DNA of 64,000 bases from Nipponacmea schrenckii (Eukaryota; Mollusca; Gastropoda; Lottiidae), in assembly GCA_030562195.1 (NCBI GenBank), contig CM060202.1:32354599-32418598 (forward strand), read 5' to 3'. The notes beneath the pieces were generated by a model. The model searched no databases. It was not told the DNA's origin and was given only the letters and a program-made list of their open reading frames with translations. This document shows positions 18,661-28,258 of the stretch, piece by piece. Each line of letters begins with the position of its first letter. Positions within the stretch are counted from its first letter, which is position 1. Position numbers and translations under genes: made by a program.

Positions 18661-20063
18661 AATCAGAGTCCGTTCAAGGCATCAGTGGCACTCTACTAGG
18701 TAATAACACAAGCTTGGCCCCTAACATTAAAATATTTTTTGCCATGACTAATAATATATACAATATTTACATATAACCTATTTTAAAAACATATAGACAG
18801 ATAGTGTTAGTACTGTTAGTCAGAGGGGGTGCAGTGATTAAAAGCCTAACGCTATATACATGACTTGACTTTTAGAATTTTTATTACTGATTTATCCAAG
18901 CTTGTGCCTCATCACGGTGTACCTTTTTATTCACTTTTATTCAATACAAAAAAAACAAAAAAAAAAACAAACTAACAAACCATATATACAACAGAGAAGG
19001 AAAAATGTACAATAAAAAACAGAGACAGAAATAGATAGAGAATTGATTTGGTGCGCATTATATAAGAGAATATACAGTATATGAAGAATTTTGAAATTTT
19101 GATCAGAAAATTGAGAATTTGAAATTTTGATTAAAGAAGTGTAAATATAAAATGAATATGAAATTTAATGCCAAATATTGTAAAGTTAAAGCCAAAAATA
19201 AAATGTCTATGAAAGGAAATAAGTTTTCATAGTGAAATTTGTACAATAGTTAGAGTGAAGAGATATGAAGGAAACAGATAGAAATAGATATATAATACAA
19301 AATAAAACATAGATCCACTATTTGTAGATAATTATATACATATTAACAAAATAAAAACAAAATAATAAAGAAAATAAACAATCCACTATCTGTAGATATA
19401 ACTAACACAAATCAAAAGAGAAACTAGGTTGGACAAATAAAAATAAATCAATAATTATCTACTATCTGTAGATAAGAGTACCACATGCCTAAATAAATAC
19501 ATCTTACCTGGTGCTGAAAATGGTGCTGAAGAAGGAGATGTTAGAGACGTTTAAAATTTTTATAAAATCGGTAACTTAATTCATCATTTAGAAGTGTTGT
19601 GTTCAGATTTCGATTAGACCAGATAGTGAAAGTACATACACATACAGGAATCTTTATCAAGGACTAACAATAATAATAGCAAAACAGAGTAATAACTAAT
19701 ATATATATATGGTAAATATGACATCTATAACTACTTAGGATTAGTAAACAACAATAACAAAGGATTAAAGGTAGCAAGCTAATACTGATCAGAGAGAGTG
19801 AAGCACTACAAGGTAATAATATTTCATCAAGGGTCAGAGAAGTAAGATATAAAGAGATTAATAAATATAGATCAAAGAGTTACATTATTAAGTCATCCCA
19901 CATGTTAGGTAGAAAGTGTCCTTTATCCCTATTTAATTTTGGTTTATGCTTCCTAATTTCAATGGCTTCACGTATGACTCTGTCTTTCCAATTTGGGAGG
20001 TTATAGGTTAGAATATCAGGTTCCCAATTGATATAAATTCAATTCCCAATTCATAATTCATGA
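18661..20063 (-). mobile_element. 5'-truncated retroposon with Penelope-like C-terminus
   Basis: The insert is bounded by an 11-bp duplication. Its 5' end (minus strand) begins in coding sequence at about 20020 and runs into about 1.2 kb of AT-rich 3' untranslated sequence with repeated ccactatctgtagata blocks (about 19310-19470). Coding is only the last 47 codons. The layout (5' truncation, long target duplication) is that of target-primed reverse transcription. Confidence 0.65.
19880..20020 (-). pseudogene. C-terminal end of a Penelope-like/GIY-YIG type protein
   Basis: The minus strand reads WKDRVIREAIEIRKHKPKL and NRDKGHFLPNMWDDLI before a stop at 19880-19882. The R-REA-EIRKHKP-LNRD-G--LP--WD pattern is typical of the C-terminal end of Penelope-like element proteins, following a GIY-YIG nuclease. 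Only this end is present because the insert is 5' truncated. Confidence 0.5.
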
Positions 20064-21069
20064 AAGAATTATCTAGTCTAGAAACTAAACTCAATGATAA
20101 CAGTGAACTAACAGAAATTAAAACCTATATCGAACAACAATTAGCTAATGTAGTAGACAAAACGGAGTTAGAGAGATTAAAATCATCCATATTTCAATTA
20201 AATAAAAAAAAAATGAGTTAATAGACATAAAAAATGAACCTATGTTTCAAGAAATTAATAAAAGATTTCTACCTAAAGAAACTTATTTTACTCTTCCTTT
20301 TAATGATGGTAATTTAGAAAAGTATGGATTTGTTGCAACATATAGAGGAAGATTAATCTAAATTTAAAGCTGTTTTTGAGAAAATCAACATTGCAAAATT
20401 TGAACTTGTGTGTTCAGAAGAGGGTAATGAAGCGGTTATCATTGTCATATTTCCTTTTAGATTAAAAATAAAATCAGTAATTTTTCTCAAAGATTATTTA
20501 AATTTATGGGAAGAGTAATAAAGAATTTAGGACAATTTCAAAAGATGGAAACACTTTAAAACCTACATCTAATGAAATTAATGATCTTTATAATATACCA
20601 CTAGATACAGATTATGTCGATGGATTTGAATATAGAACAAACCTTGAGCCATCTGAACTGTTAGCCATTACACAGTGGCGTTCAAAGTTCCTGGATTTGA
20701 TATTAGTGACAAATGATAAACAGCAAATTGTAAATTTGATAAATAGGAATTACAAAAGGAGGGAGAACAATTATAATTATAATTTTTGAAATGGAGAGAA
20801 TTTGAACATATAAGATTTTATTTTGATTTTGGTAATATTTTTACTTTAATTAATTTCATAAATCTCAAGTAAATAAAACATTTGTAACACCTCCCATATT
20901 TATAATGGGAAATTTAAGTTAACAAAATGTTGGGGTAGGATAGACACTACTTTTAAAACTATAAGTGTTATATCAGCTTGTCTTATAGCAACAGTAACTA
21001 CTGTAATAGCAAAATAATATTTATTCCAGTTTTTTTAGGAGCTCTGACAGCGATTCAAACATCTTCATG
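20064..21069 (+). pseudogene. Polinton remnant (plus strand) part 2
   Basis: It has broken frames matching the minus-strand block 22817-23760. Near the start, ETKLNDNSELTEIKTYIEQQL matches the coiled-coil-like gene. At about 20680-20850 there is a VPGFDISDK and KWREFEHIRFYFDFGN stretch. At about 20928-21050 CWGRIDTTFKTISVISACLIA matches the membrane protein of 22817-23074. Numerous stops. It is interrupted at 21070 by another retroposon. Gene order is the mirror of the minus-strand copy. Confidence 0.7.
21057..21069. repeat. 13-bp target duplication (left), AAACATCTTCATG
   Basis: It recurs exactly at 21738-21750. The two copies flank a 668-bp insert that splits the Polinton membrane-protein gene. 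Confidence 0.85.
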
Positions 21070-21737
21070 GTGTCACCCACTTACCCCTTCGTCCATGGTG
21101 TTACATGCTTACCGTGCTCTTAGACTGTTACTGTTACCAAATCAATCTGCAATAAACTTACCTTGGCGTCCTTGGGGTTACAAAAATCTTATTATCATGC
21201 ACGAAATGTTAACGAGGATATTGTTGCCCACAGTGCTATAAATTCACTTTAATACCCATAGCGCTACCCATCCTATCCTGCCTTTGTTATACACTCATAT
21301 ACTTGTCTAAGCTATCATTACAAAATTGTACATTTTTGACTTCACCTTTCTAAGGAAACAGCGAAATTAGTTACTGTGTCACTAGGTTTCCAACATTTCA
21401 CTTTATGTTCTTTGCATGAGCACAGCATCCGGTCGATCGGGCGACCTGGCTGGAACTTTGGCGGCCATTGAGGTGATCGATGAGCACTCATTTGCTAAAT
21501 TTCTATTATTCCTATCCCAACTTTCTACACCTACTGTCTTCTGTTTCTATATTTAATGTTTGTAAATATATATATATATATATAACTTTGTACATATTAT
21601 CTTCACAGTTATATTTAGTATGTCTTGTTTAGTGGTAACGGATTAATATAAGCTGCGGCTTGTTTCTGAAACCAACTTTAATTAATGTATATGTTCATTT
21701 TAATTATGAAATTATGAAAATAAATATTGTTTAAACT
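21070..21737 (+). mobile_element. 668-bp retroposon insert in the Polinton remnant
   Basis: It is bounded by 13-bp target duplications and ends with gaaaataaatattgtttaaact, which holds an AATAAA-type signal, so it probably integrated by LINE machinery. A frame of 60 or so codons from about 21050 (LLLLPNQSAINLPWRPWG) is not recognised. A (TA)n microsatellite lies at about 21568-21583. It could be a processed transcript of a host gene or a short retroposon. Confidence 0.55.
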
Positions 21738-22375
21738 AAACATCTTCATGTGGTTTAATTAGTATTGGGTTTACCTCTAAAAAGAAATTATATTCTAAAA
21801 CCATATCAATTTTAATAAGAACATGAAATTTAGATAAATTATTTATCTTTTTCGAACGAAGAAAAATAATGATAAAATAATTACCATAGAAGAACTCGAA
21901 GAATTTAATGAAATACTAGATGAATTGTTCACAAAAACTGGATCTTTAAAAATAAAACATAAAAAATTGAAAAAGAAACAAGACTAAACCCTTTAAAAAA
22001 AAAGAACTTAATGCTGTAAAACGGAAGACAAAAATTGACAATGAATTATTTGAACATGTGGTTTCTGATATAATTGATGAGTTTAATACTTTTAATGGAC
22101 AAATTGAAATCGATGGACAATTTTTTGAAGATGGTAAATTCAAACAAAATATGATTTTTATCTTTCTTAATGTTTAAATGATTAGAAGAGTTGTAGATAA
22201 TATAAGTGAAAAATCAGATAATATAGATTGGTATTTTACTGGTCATATAGTATATCGTAAATATGATTTCAAACCAATCAAAAGATCAAATATACGATAA
22301 AGGAACTCAACTGCTATTTACAATCAATGAATACGTTGGAAAATATTGTTTTGAATAGGAATAAATAAAATATCA
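21738..22375 (+). pseudogene. Polinton remnant (plus strand) part 3
   Basis: It continues the membrane-protein gene after the insert (SSCGLISIGFTSK) and then reads DKIITIEELEEFNEILDEL, the counterpart of the minus-strand sequence at about 22660-22740. It ends in decayed sequence at about 22375, where the mirror-image minus-strand copy begins. Confidence 0.65.
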
Positions 22376-22377
22376 CG

Positions 22378-22800
22378 TTATGAAACATAATTTACACATT
22401 TAATAAAACACGCTCCGTCAGATGGAATATAACAATATTCTCCAACGTATCCTTTGATTGTAAATAGCAGTTGAGTTCCTTTTCCTATATTTGATCTTGT
22501 GATTGGTTTGAAATTGTCCGTACGATATATTATATGATCAGTAAAATACCAATACCTATCAAACTCATCAATTATATTAGAAATCATTTTCTCGAATAAT
22601 TCATGTGCTATTTTTTTCTTCATGTTTCATTTTCGATTTGTTATGTTCTATTTGAATAGATTCAATTTTTGTTCTCAATTCATCGAATATTTCATTAAAT
22701 TCTTCGAGTTCTTCTATGGTAATAATTTTATCAGATTTACTTCTTTCTAAAAAGATGAATAATTTATCCAAATATGTCCTAATTAAATTTGCTATGGCTT
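22378..22800 (-). pseudogene. Polinton-associated protein, C-terminal Cys segment
   Basis: The minus strand reads KIITIEELEEFNEIFDEL at about 22740-22690 and then, in a second frame (22623-22378), FDRYWYFTDHIIYR and YCYIPSDGACFIKCVNYV. The SDGACFIKC-N block resembles the N-terminal region of Polinton-type polymerase or associated proteins, but the family is not certain. One frame change separates the parts. A parallel plus-strand copy is at 21840-22375. Confidence 0.45.
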
Positions 22801-22816
22801 TGTAATATAATTTCTT

Positions 22817-23074
22817 TTAAGAGGTAAACCCAATAGTAATTAAACCACATGACGATGATTGAGCTCCTAAGATAGCTGGAATAAATATTGGCAGAGATAT
22901 ACTTGCTGTTATAGTGGTTGCTGTTGTTATCAGACAAGCTGATATAATACTAATAGTTTTAAAAGTAGTGTCTATCCTACCCCAACATTTCGTTAACTTT
23001 TTGTAATGATTGAATTCTTCTTCTAACTCTTTTTGTTTACGTATCATGACATATTGTAATTCTTCCGTGTTCAT
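22817..23074 (-). CDS. Small membrane protein of the Polinton block
   Basis: The 85-codon frame starts with a charged N-terminal half (MNTEELQYVMIRKQKELEEE, predicted helical), followed by CWGRIDTTFKTISIISACLI and a long hydrophobic region (ATTITASISLPIFIPAILGA) that can form two membrane-spanning segments. It is open throughout. The family is not recognised. The same gene occurs in broken form on the plus strand at 20928-21069 plus 21751-21800, which shows that it is a real conserved gene of the element. It may be a small virion or membrane-associated protein; that is inferred. Confidence 0.5.
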   Translation of the reverse strand: MNTEELQYVMIRKQKELEEEFNHYKKLTKCWGRIDTTFKTISIISACLITTATTITASISLPIFIPAILGAQSSSCGLITIGFTS

Positions 23075-23279
23075 TTTTTAGGAATCAAATTAACTGTATT
23101 TCTGATAAGCCAACATAACCTCTATCAATCTGATGTATGCGATTGTCTTTATCTGTATAACCAAAATATTCTATAATAATTGTTATGCCAAATTCAACCA
23201 TATGATTAACATTTTTAGGAAAATATTCTTCCTGTGGAAATTCAAATATTTTTTCTATCTTTTAAAATTTGCAAAAACC

Positions 23280-23500
23280 GTATTGACTTGTCCAATTATA
23301 ATTACGGGAGGTGTTACAAATGTTTTATTTACTTGAGATGTATGAATATCGATTTAAGTAAATTTATTACCAAAATCAAAATAAAATCTAAAATGTTCAA
23401 ATTCTTTCCATTTCAAAAATGAATATGTTTTTCTTCCTCTATATTGTAAGTCCTTGTTAATTATTAAATTTGTAATTTGTGGTTTTTCATTTGTCATTAA
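23280..23500 (-). pseudogene. Unnamed Polinton gene (YRGRKTYSFLKWKEF)
   Basis: The minus strand reads LQYRGRKTYSFLKWKEFEHF and RFYFDFGNKFT, a stop, then HTSQVNKTFVTPPVIIIG. The same order is found on the plus strand at 20700-20890 and at 53660-53860, so this is a conserved gene of the element with unknown role, perhaps a structural protein. Confidence 0.5.
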
Positions 23501-23502
23501 TA

Positions 23503-23760
23503 TCAATATAAACCATACTCAGTAACGGTAAATACATCAGATTGAGAAATTAATGAGGTATCATTACCCAATTGCTGTTGAATATAGGTTTTAATATCGG
23601 CTAGTTCGTTGTTATCACTAAGTTTAGTTTCAAGATTAGACAATTCTTGTTTCAATCTTTCTTCGTTTATACCTGGTTTAATGTTACTTATTAATCTTAT
23701 ATCTGATTTTTCGTCTAATTTAGATATTAATGAATTAAAATCTTTTTTTATCGGCCACAC
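23503..23760 (-). CDS. Coiled-coil-like gene of the Polinton block
   Basis: An 85-codon open frame (FNSLISKLDEKSDIR, INEERLKQELSNLETKLSDN, DVFTVTEYGLY) rich in Lys, Glu and Leu, consistent with a coiled coil. The function is not recognised. The plus-strand copy (18590-18660 and 20064 onward) and a short match at 53590-53640 show conservation. It may encode a fibre or tegument-like protein, or be part of a larger gene broken at both ends. Confidence 0.5.
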   Translation of the reverse strand: MWPIKKDFNSLISKLDEKSDIRLISNIKPGINEERLKQELSNLETKLSDNNELADIKTYIQQQLGNDTSLISQSDVFTVTEYGLY

Positions 23761-23809
23761 TAACTTATTATTGTTGTTTATAGGTTTTTATTTCTGTCAG
23801 TTCGCCGCT

Positions 23810-24205
23810 ACTAAACTGTAAGTTGGTGGTGAAGTGTTATTAACTTTATCAGTAATAAAGGTTTCATTCTTCGAATATCCAACATAACGTTTTTCGAATT
23901 TACTTTTATATTTATAAATACGAACTCGATCTCAAACTTTAAATTGACTTTCATATTTATTTTTTTCAAATTGTTTTTATAATATCTGGATTTTTTGTAG
24001 GAGTAACTTTTATAGATGAATGAATTTTATTATTATATTCAGCGATAAAAATCGGTAAAATTTTAAGACATTTTTGATAATTTAATTCTGTGAACTTTTT
24101 TAATAATTGTTTTTTTAGAGTTCTGTTAAATCTCTCAATTACTACAGCTTTACCTCCGTTATATGTACTGTAAATTTCAAACCCTAAAGATTTCTTTTGT
24201 GTTTT
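23810..24205 (-). pseudogene. Polinton integrase, C-terminal part
   Basis: The minus strand reads GGKAVVIERFNRTLKKQL, ILPIFIAEYNNKIHSSIKVT and, after stops, DRVRIYKYKSKFEKRYVGY with NTSPPTYSLVAA. The ERFNRTLK block carries the third acidic residue of the DDE triad. The YNN--H-SIK-TP and F-VGD-VRI-KYK--FEK-Y segments are characteristic of the Polinton c-integrase. The first two catalytic Asp are missing because the N-terminal half is gone: the upstream gene begins at once. Confidence 0.75.
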
Positions 24206-24460
24206 CTATGTTTCATTATTGTTTAAGTGTTTAAGTGCAGCAGCATCAACTCTATTAACTGGTTCTTCACCTGGTTTCGGGTTATCATTTTCATCCAATC
24301 GTAAATCTAACCTAGTTCCCGGTCCAGTGTAATTATGACCTGGAAGATGTTTCTCACCTTTATATTTAGCCCATGGGAAACCGGGAAGTTTAGTTAGAGA
24401 TTTTTGAATGTCTCCTGATCCAAAATAAGTTGTAGGGGAGTGGATGTTTATTAAAGACAT
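24206..24460 (-). pseudogene. PLA2-like (parvovirus VP1-type) protein of the Polinton
   Basis: An 84-codon frame contains LPGHNYTGPGTRLDLRLDEN and NRVDAAALKH. This follows the calcium-loop plus D-A--HD pattern of the small phospholipase A2 domains found in parvovirus capsid proteins and in some Polinton/adintovirus-like capsid proteins. It breaks off right after the active-site region: the expected His-Asp pair is only partly present (KH then NNN), so it is inactive or truncated. In related elements this domain is thought to help virions leave endosomes; that is family knowledge. It adjoins the integrase with no spacer, which suggests a deletion joined them. Confidence 0.6.
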
Positions 24461-24692
24461 TTTTTTTAGTGGTAGACTTTACGAATCGCCAATCGATCCC
24501 AAGGTAGACGTAGAGGTGCTGTAAATCTAATTGATTACATTAAGTTGTACACCAGTCAATCCCAAGGTAGACGTAGAGCTGCTGTAAAATCCAGTTGATA
24601 AGCATACCCTGCTGCAAATCTACCCCATGCGCATTGACGGCATGTTTTATTTCAAGTTTATTAAAAGTAGTAGATTTATGAATTGCTTCGTA

Positions 24693-24838
24693 GTACATTC
24701 AGATTTACGGCACCCAATACCAAGGAAATAGAGATGTTAAGGGATATTAATTATTAATACACCTAAAGATGCTATTAAGGAATATACCCTGCTGTAGATC
24801 TAACGCATGCGCATTGGGTGCCGTAAATCTGAATGTAC
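24693..24838. repeat. 146-bp element with perfect 26-bp inverted repeats
   Basis: 24693-24718 is the exact reverse complement of 24813-24838 (outer bases GTACATTCAGATTTACGG). It cuts the ATPase frame at 24839. The adjoining 24490-24660 has two copies of a cccaaggtagacgtagag block and a taccctgctg block that recurs at 24785, so the full insertion may be larger. Confidence 0.75.
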
Positions 24839-25117
24839 GATAACTATTTTCTCCATTACATGAATTATTGATTGGAGTATTTGAGATAGATCTTTATCGT
24901 TTAATTCAAACAAAATAAAACAATTAGCGTTCTTTCTAATAAACATTCCGTCCATTCCATAAAAGGATTGAGATTGGTATATACAATGACAATTGTGATG
25001 TCTTCCTTTAGTAAAGAATTCTTGTTGAACTGTTTGGTTTGATTGTGCTACGCAATCATCGAAAATGATCAGGTTTTTCCTTTTCTTGTCGATATTAGAC
25101 AAATCTAAATCATTCAC
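24839..25117 (-). pseudogene. Polinton packaging ATPase (A32/FtsK-like), C-terminal part
   Basis: The minus strand reads KRKNLIIFDDCVAQSN, a Walker B motif (hydrophobic run ending Asp-Asp), then EFFTKGRHHNCHCIYQSQS and NANCFILFELNDKDL. This is the order seen in the genome-packaging ATPases of Polintons and poxvirus A32-type proteins, where the (F)xxGRHxN-xC-YL-Q block follows Walker B. The Walker A half is not in frame here; the region to 25330 is decayed. The C-terminus is cut by the inverted-repeat element. Confidence 0.78.
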
Positions 25118-25625
25118 ATTTTTGGTTAGTAAAACTTGAATATCTGTAGGAGTTAATGATGGATTGTTTTCTTTTATACAATAATTTATAAATTCTTCAG
25201 GTGTTTACTGCTTTTACTGTTTTCTTAGTTGCGTGATTGACGCTTGCTAAGATATCTTTTATACCTGAACCTTTGGCTAATTCCTTAATTATGTCTACGA
25301 TCTTCTTTGGCTGCAGCATCTTCTGCTTTTACCACTTGCCTCACCAGCAACAGCACCTGCACCTGCTTATCCTCCGAATATTAATGGAAGAAGAAACATA
25401 AATTCACCTTCTTTAGCTTGCTTGTCTATTTCATTATAACTGATATTGTCCAGTACTTGAGGAGTTATTAGTTTGTTAATAAATTGATTGTGAAATATGT
25501 ATTTTTATACCATTAAAAGTAATTGTTTTCGGTTTCTCATTTGCGATTGATTCTAATATTTTAGCGACTTAATCTTCTGGTTTCATTTTTAAAGTACGAA
25601 ATTTATTCAATTCTATTCATCTTTC
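25118..25625 (-). pseudogene. Decayed Polinton sequence between capsid and ATPase
   Basis: Only fragments can be read, such as DIIKELAKGSGIKDILASVN at about 25300-25240 and an EDAAA stretch. A minor capsid protein or maturation protease would be expected here in a Polinton, but neither can be identified. Confidence 0.35.
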
Positions 25626-25829
25626 TATCCATTATATTTATGATATGACGAGATTCCTCTAACATGAGACAATACCCTACCATATCTCCAGCTTCTTTTC
25701 CATGTATACAGACAACTGTACGCCTGTTTTAAACAAATTTTCTTAATGAGCAGAGAGATCAAAACAAAATATAGGAAAGTAAAAATTAAGTCGAAATAAT
25801 AAAATAATATAATAATAATAAATAATTCG

Positions 25830-26525
25830 TTCATAAGCTTATAGTTTCTATACAACTCATTAACATCTTTTATGTCTGGATCGATTTTTAATGGAAGGTT
25901 TGGATACGTAGCTGAATTCACTCTTACTTGAACTCTTTTTATTTTAGGATCTCCAAAATTGTTACCGGCTACTTTAAAAAGGTTGTTATTATTTGATTGT
26001 AAATCTGGAAGATTTTTAAACCAAGTATTAAATATCTTGCTGGCTTTGTAGTATTCGACACTTGCCATGTGAAATGTTTGTAAATTATTTTGATTATAAT
26101 GTATTTCCCCATCCTCCGTGTCTGGTACCCAACCCCATGCTGTGGTATAATCTTTTGGATAAAGTAGGGTTTTCAACATAGTGTCAAATTCACCTGGGTG
26201 TTTGATTGTTTCAATTATATTCGCTGAATAAAGAGGGGAAGAAATTGTTTTCTAATGTAACATTTTGTTGTGGGAATCTGTTTTGGTTTGGATCTCCATC
26301 TTTTTATATCACAGCGGAAGTAAGCGTCAGAAAGAAGTAGCCAATTGGATAATGAATTGATTTCAAATGTTACCCTACCTCCATCTGGTAATCTTCTTTT
26401 TTCTTATTGAATGTATATGCTGTTTGTTCATAAAGTTTAAAGATCGGGTCGAGTTTGAATATTTTTAATAATAGGATTTAATCCAAAACCTTTAACCCAA
26501 CACTTTAAATCCATTTTTGCTTTAT
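25830..26525 (-). pseudogene. Polinton major capsid protein (double jelly-roll), N-terminal part
   Basis: The frames, minus strand, read GGRVTFEINSLSNWLLLSDA, QQNVTLENNFFPSLFS, HPGEFDTMLKTLLYPKD and KIKRVQVRVNSATYPNLPL. The order (a strand-rich start with a DAYF segment, V-LENNFFPSLFS, later R-VRVNS-TYP--P) matches Polinton-type major capsid proteins, which build icosahedral shells. Frame changes at about 26180 and 26440 and loss of the second half make it inactive. The frame 26179-25625 continues past 25820 only as a hydrophobic chance extension. Confidence 0.65.
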
Positions 26526-27360
26526 GCCTGAGTTATTTTGCGCAATTCATCTAATTCATTTTTTTGTTGGACAGATAGCACACTGCATGCCAAAATGTAG
26601 GACGTAAAACTCCATTTCATTTCATTTCTATTTCAACTCCTAATATTCCGAAAATACATTAAATTTCGAATTTTGCATCAGTTGTAAGTGATTGTTTTGT
26701 GGCTAAATTGGTAATTCTGCCATAAACTTCCAAGAGCAGTTCTTTATAAGCCACGGACATTTTCAAATCGTGAATCTAGCAAAACTACGTTCTCACCACA
26801 TTCGTGTTATTTAGCCTAATCGGTAACAGAATCAATTATTTAGATTAAAACAAAATGGTATTGTTGTTATTTAAAATATATGAGTCTGTTTAACCTACTG
26901 TAAACCTAGTTATCTTTCCTTGAGAGGTATTATTGATTGTGACAACATTTTTCTGGAAGCCACGCCTTTTGACCTCATTTTCATATTGACCTTTGAGAAA
27001 TGTTGAAAATGACATGTCAAAAATGATAATACCAAAAAGATATTTCGAAAATGATAATATGTCGAAAATAATAATACTAATCTGATATGTAAACGTGTAA
27101 TAAGTGAGGAAATGACAAAAGACATTTGTTTTATTACAATTCACTTACGCAATATGACAAAGTTGACGGTATCATTATAAGTATTTTTGACATTCTAAAC
27201 ATTTCAACAATGCATTACACAAATTAGCAGATCATCTTATTAAGACTCCAAAGCCTTCCATAGGATGGTGAACTGCAAAACGTAGGTAATCTGTGGGGCT
27301 GCATTTTTGTTATCAATTTCTCAAAAGTGAAAAATAACACGCGACGAATAATACGATATA
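26526..27360. other. No gene recognised
   Basis: Two overlapping minus-strand frames (26890-27144) are low-complexity Phe/Ile/Ser-rich and have no support. Nothing else is seen. Confidence 0.4.
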
Positions 27361-27539
27361 GCGCGCGTGCTTCAGCAGACGACCTGTCTGTCTGTCTCTC
27401 TCTTTTTTTTTCCTCCCTCCTCTCTTTCCCTACGTTTTTCGGACGTTTTACCCACGTTTCGTTCTTCTTACGTCGATCTATTTTTAGAACGGAATTTCTA
27501 TTTTAAATACTTACGGAATCCCCATTTCTATTTTTATGA

Positions 27540-27680
27540 TTATGACGTCACGTGACACCTCTCAGCCAATCAGAGACTTGTACCTGTAGAATTAAGACGT
27601 CACATAATGACGTACTCAGATACGTGATACCTCTCAACCAATCAGCGCCCTGTACCTGCACTACCACTCTCACTACTAAC
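27540..27680. promoter_or_regulatory. Promoter-like module with CRE, E-box and CCAAT boxes in duplicate
   Basis: The palindrome tgacgtca joined to cacgtg (27543-27554) is followed by cagccaatcag (27562) and tgtacctg. The same order, with gacgtcac, gacgta, acgtgata, caaccaatcag and tgtacctg, recurs 50-60 bases downstream (27596-27658). A duplicated set of CRE-, E-box- and CCAAT-type sites resembles a vertebrate/invertebrate promoter or a transposon terminal region. No gene with a clear start follows, so its role is open. Confidence 0.35.
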
Positions 27681-27842
27681 TTCATCAGAACAAAATTTTA
27701 GAAACAGAAACTCTGTCATGTCGGGTTCTATTTAGGTATGACCTGAATGCAAACCGTATATCGTGTGCTACATTCCACTTGAAGTATAAGACCCTCCTAT
27801 TTTCGCTTGTGTCTAGATATTTCTACCTGCGTAGGTACTTTA

Positions 27843-28020
27843 TCAATTGTTCCATAGAGGGGTATTATCTATTTAGATAGGTGATGGAATTTCTGAATTT
27901 ATTCATAAACGTTTATTGAGAGAATTTTTATATTTTTGAAAAGAACCCCATCTAAACACTTTCACACCAAACATGTCTCCCTGCCTTATCCAAAATGACT
28001 CACCTGCGAATATCAAAGCT
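27843..28020 (-). repeat. Partial duplicate of the Ig exon 3' flank (left copy)
   Basis: It matches 28918-29125 (tatcaattgttccatagagg..., ttcataaacgtttattgaga...) up to the last codons of an Ig-like exon and its gtgagt donor. The copy stops where the LTR-element fragment begins at 28021. Confidence 0.75.
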
Positions 28021-28021
28021 T

Positions 28022-28204
28022 TCTGTCCAAATCTTCATCCAAAAAAAATTTAACTAATAATTGCATAATTTCAGATTTTAGCATTTTAGTTTTAAATTGA
28101 AGTTCATAATGTTTACAGAACAACAAAATCAAGTCGGACTTTTTCAAAACACGGATTTGATCCTCAGAGGGATTCTTTACAAAATCTTTAACTACAAAAG
28201 ACAT
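28022..28204 (-). pseudogene. gag N-terminal (SAP-like) fragment
   Basis: It reads MSFVVKDFVKNPSEDQIRVL, KKSDLILLFCKHYEL and KTKMLKSEIMQLLVKFFLDE. Two short helices with this spacing (L-KSDLL--AKHY-L---T-MKK-EI---L---LV-E) are a SAP-like start common in gag proteins of animal Ty3/gypsy elements. It starts 55 bases after a primer binding site, as gag should, and runs out of element sequence after about 60 codons. Confidence 0.65.
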
Positions 28205-28258
28205 GATTCAAAAATTAGAATACAAAATTAAAATCAAAAGTACAAAGCTATATTCGAA

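Larger units (their letters stand above)
22378..26525 (-). mobile_element. Polinton/Maverick remnant on the minus strand
   Basis: Reading right to left: major capsid protein (26525-25830), undefined pieces (25625-25120), packaging ATPase (25117-24839), an inverted-repeat insertion, a PLA2-like gene (24460-24206), integrase C-terminal part (24205-23810), a coiled-coil-like gene (23760-23503), an unnamed gene (23500-23280), a two-helix membrane protein (23074-22817) and a Cys segment (22623-22378). Capsid, ATPase and retroviral-type integrase together are diagnostic of Polintons. Most genes are broken and terminal inverted repeats were not found. Confidence 0.8.

Noticed and set aside
26890..27144. 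Two overlapping minus-strand frames
   Set aside because: Phe/Ile/Ser-rich chance frames with no support, in sequence carrying short imperfect repeats of gaaaatgataatatgtc type.
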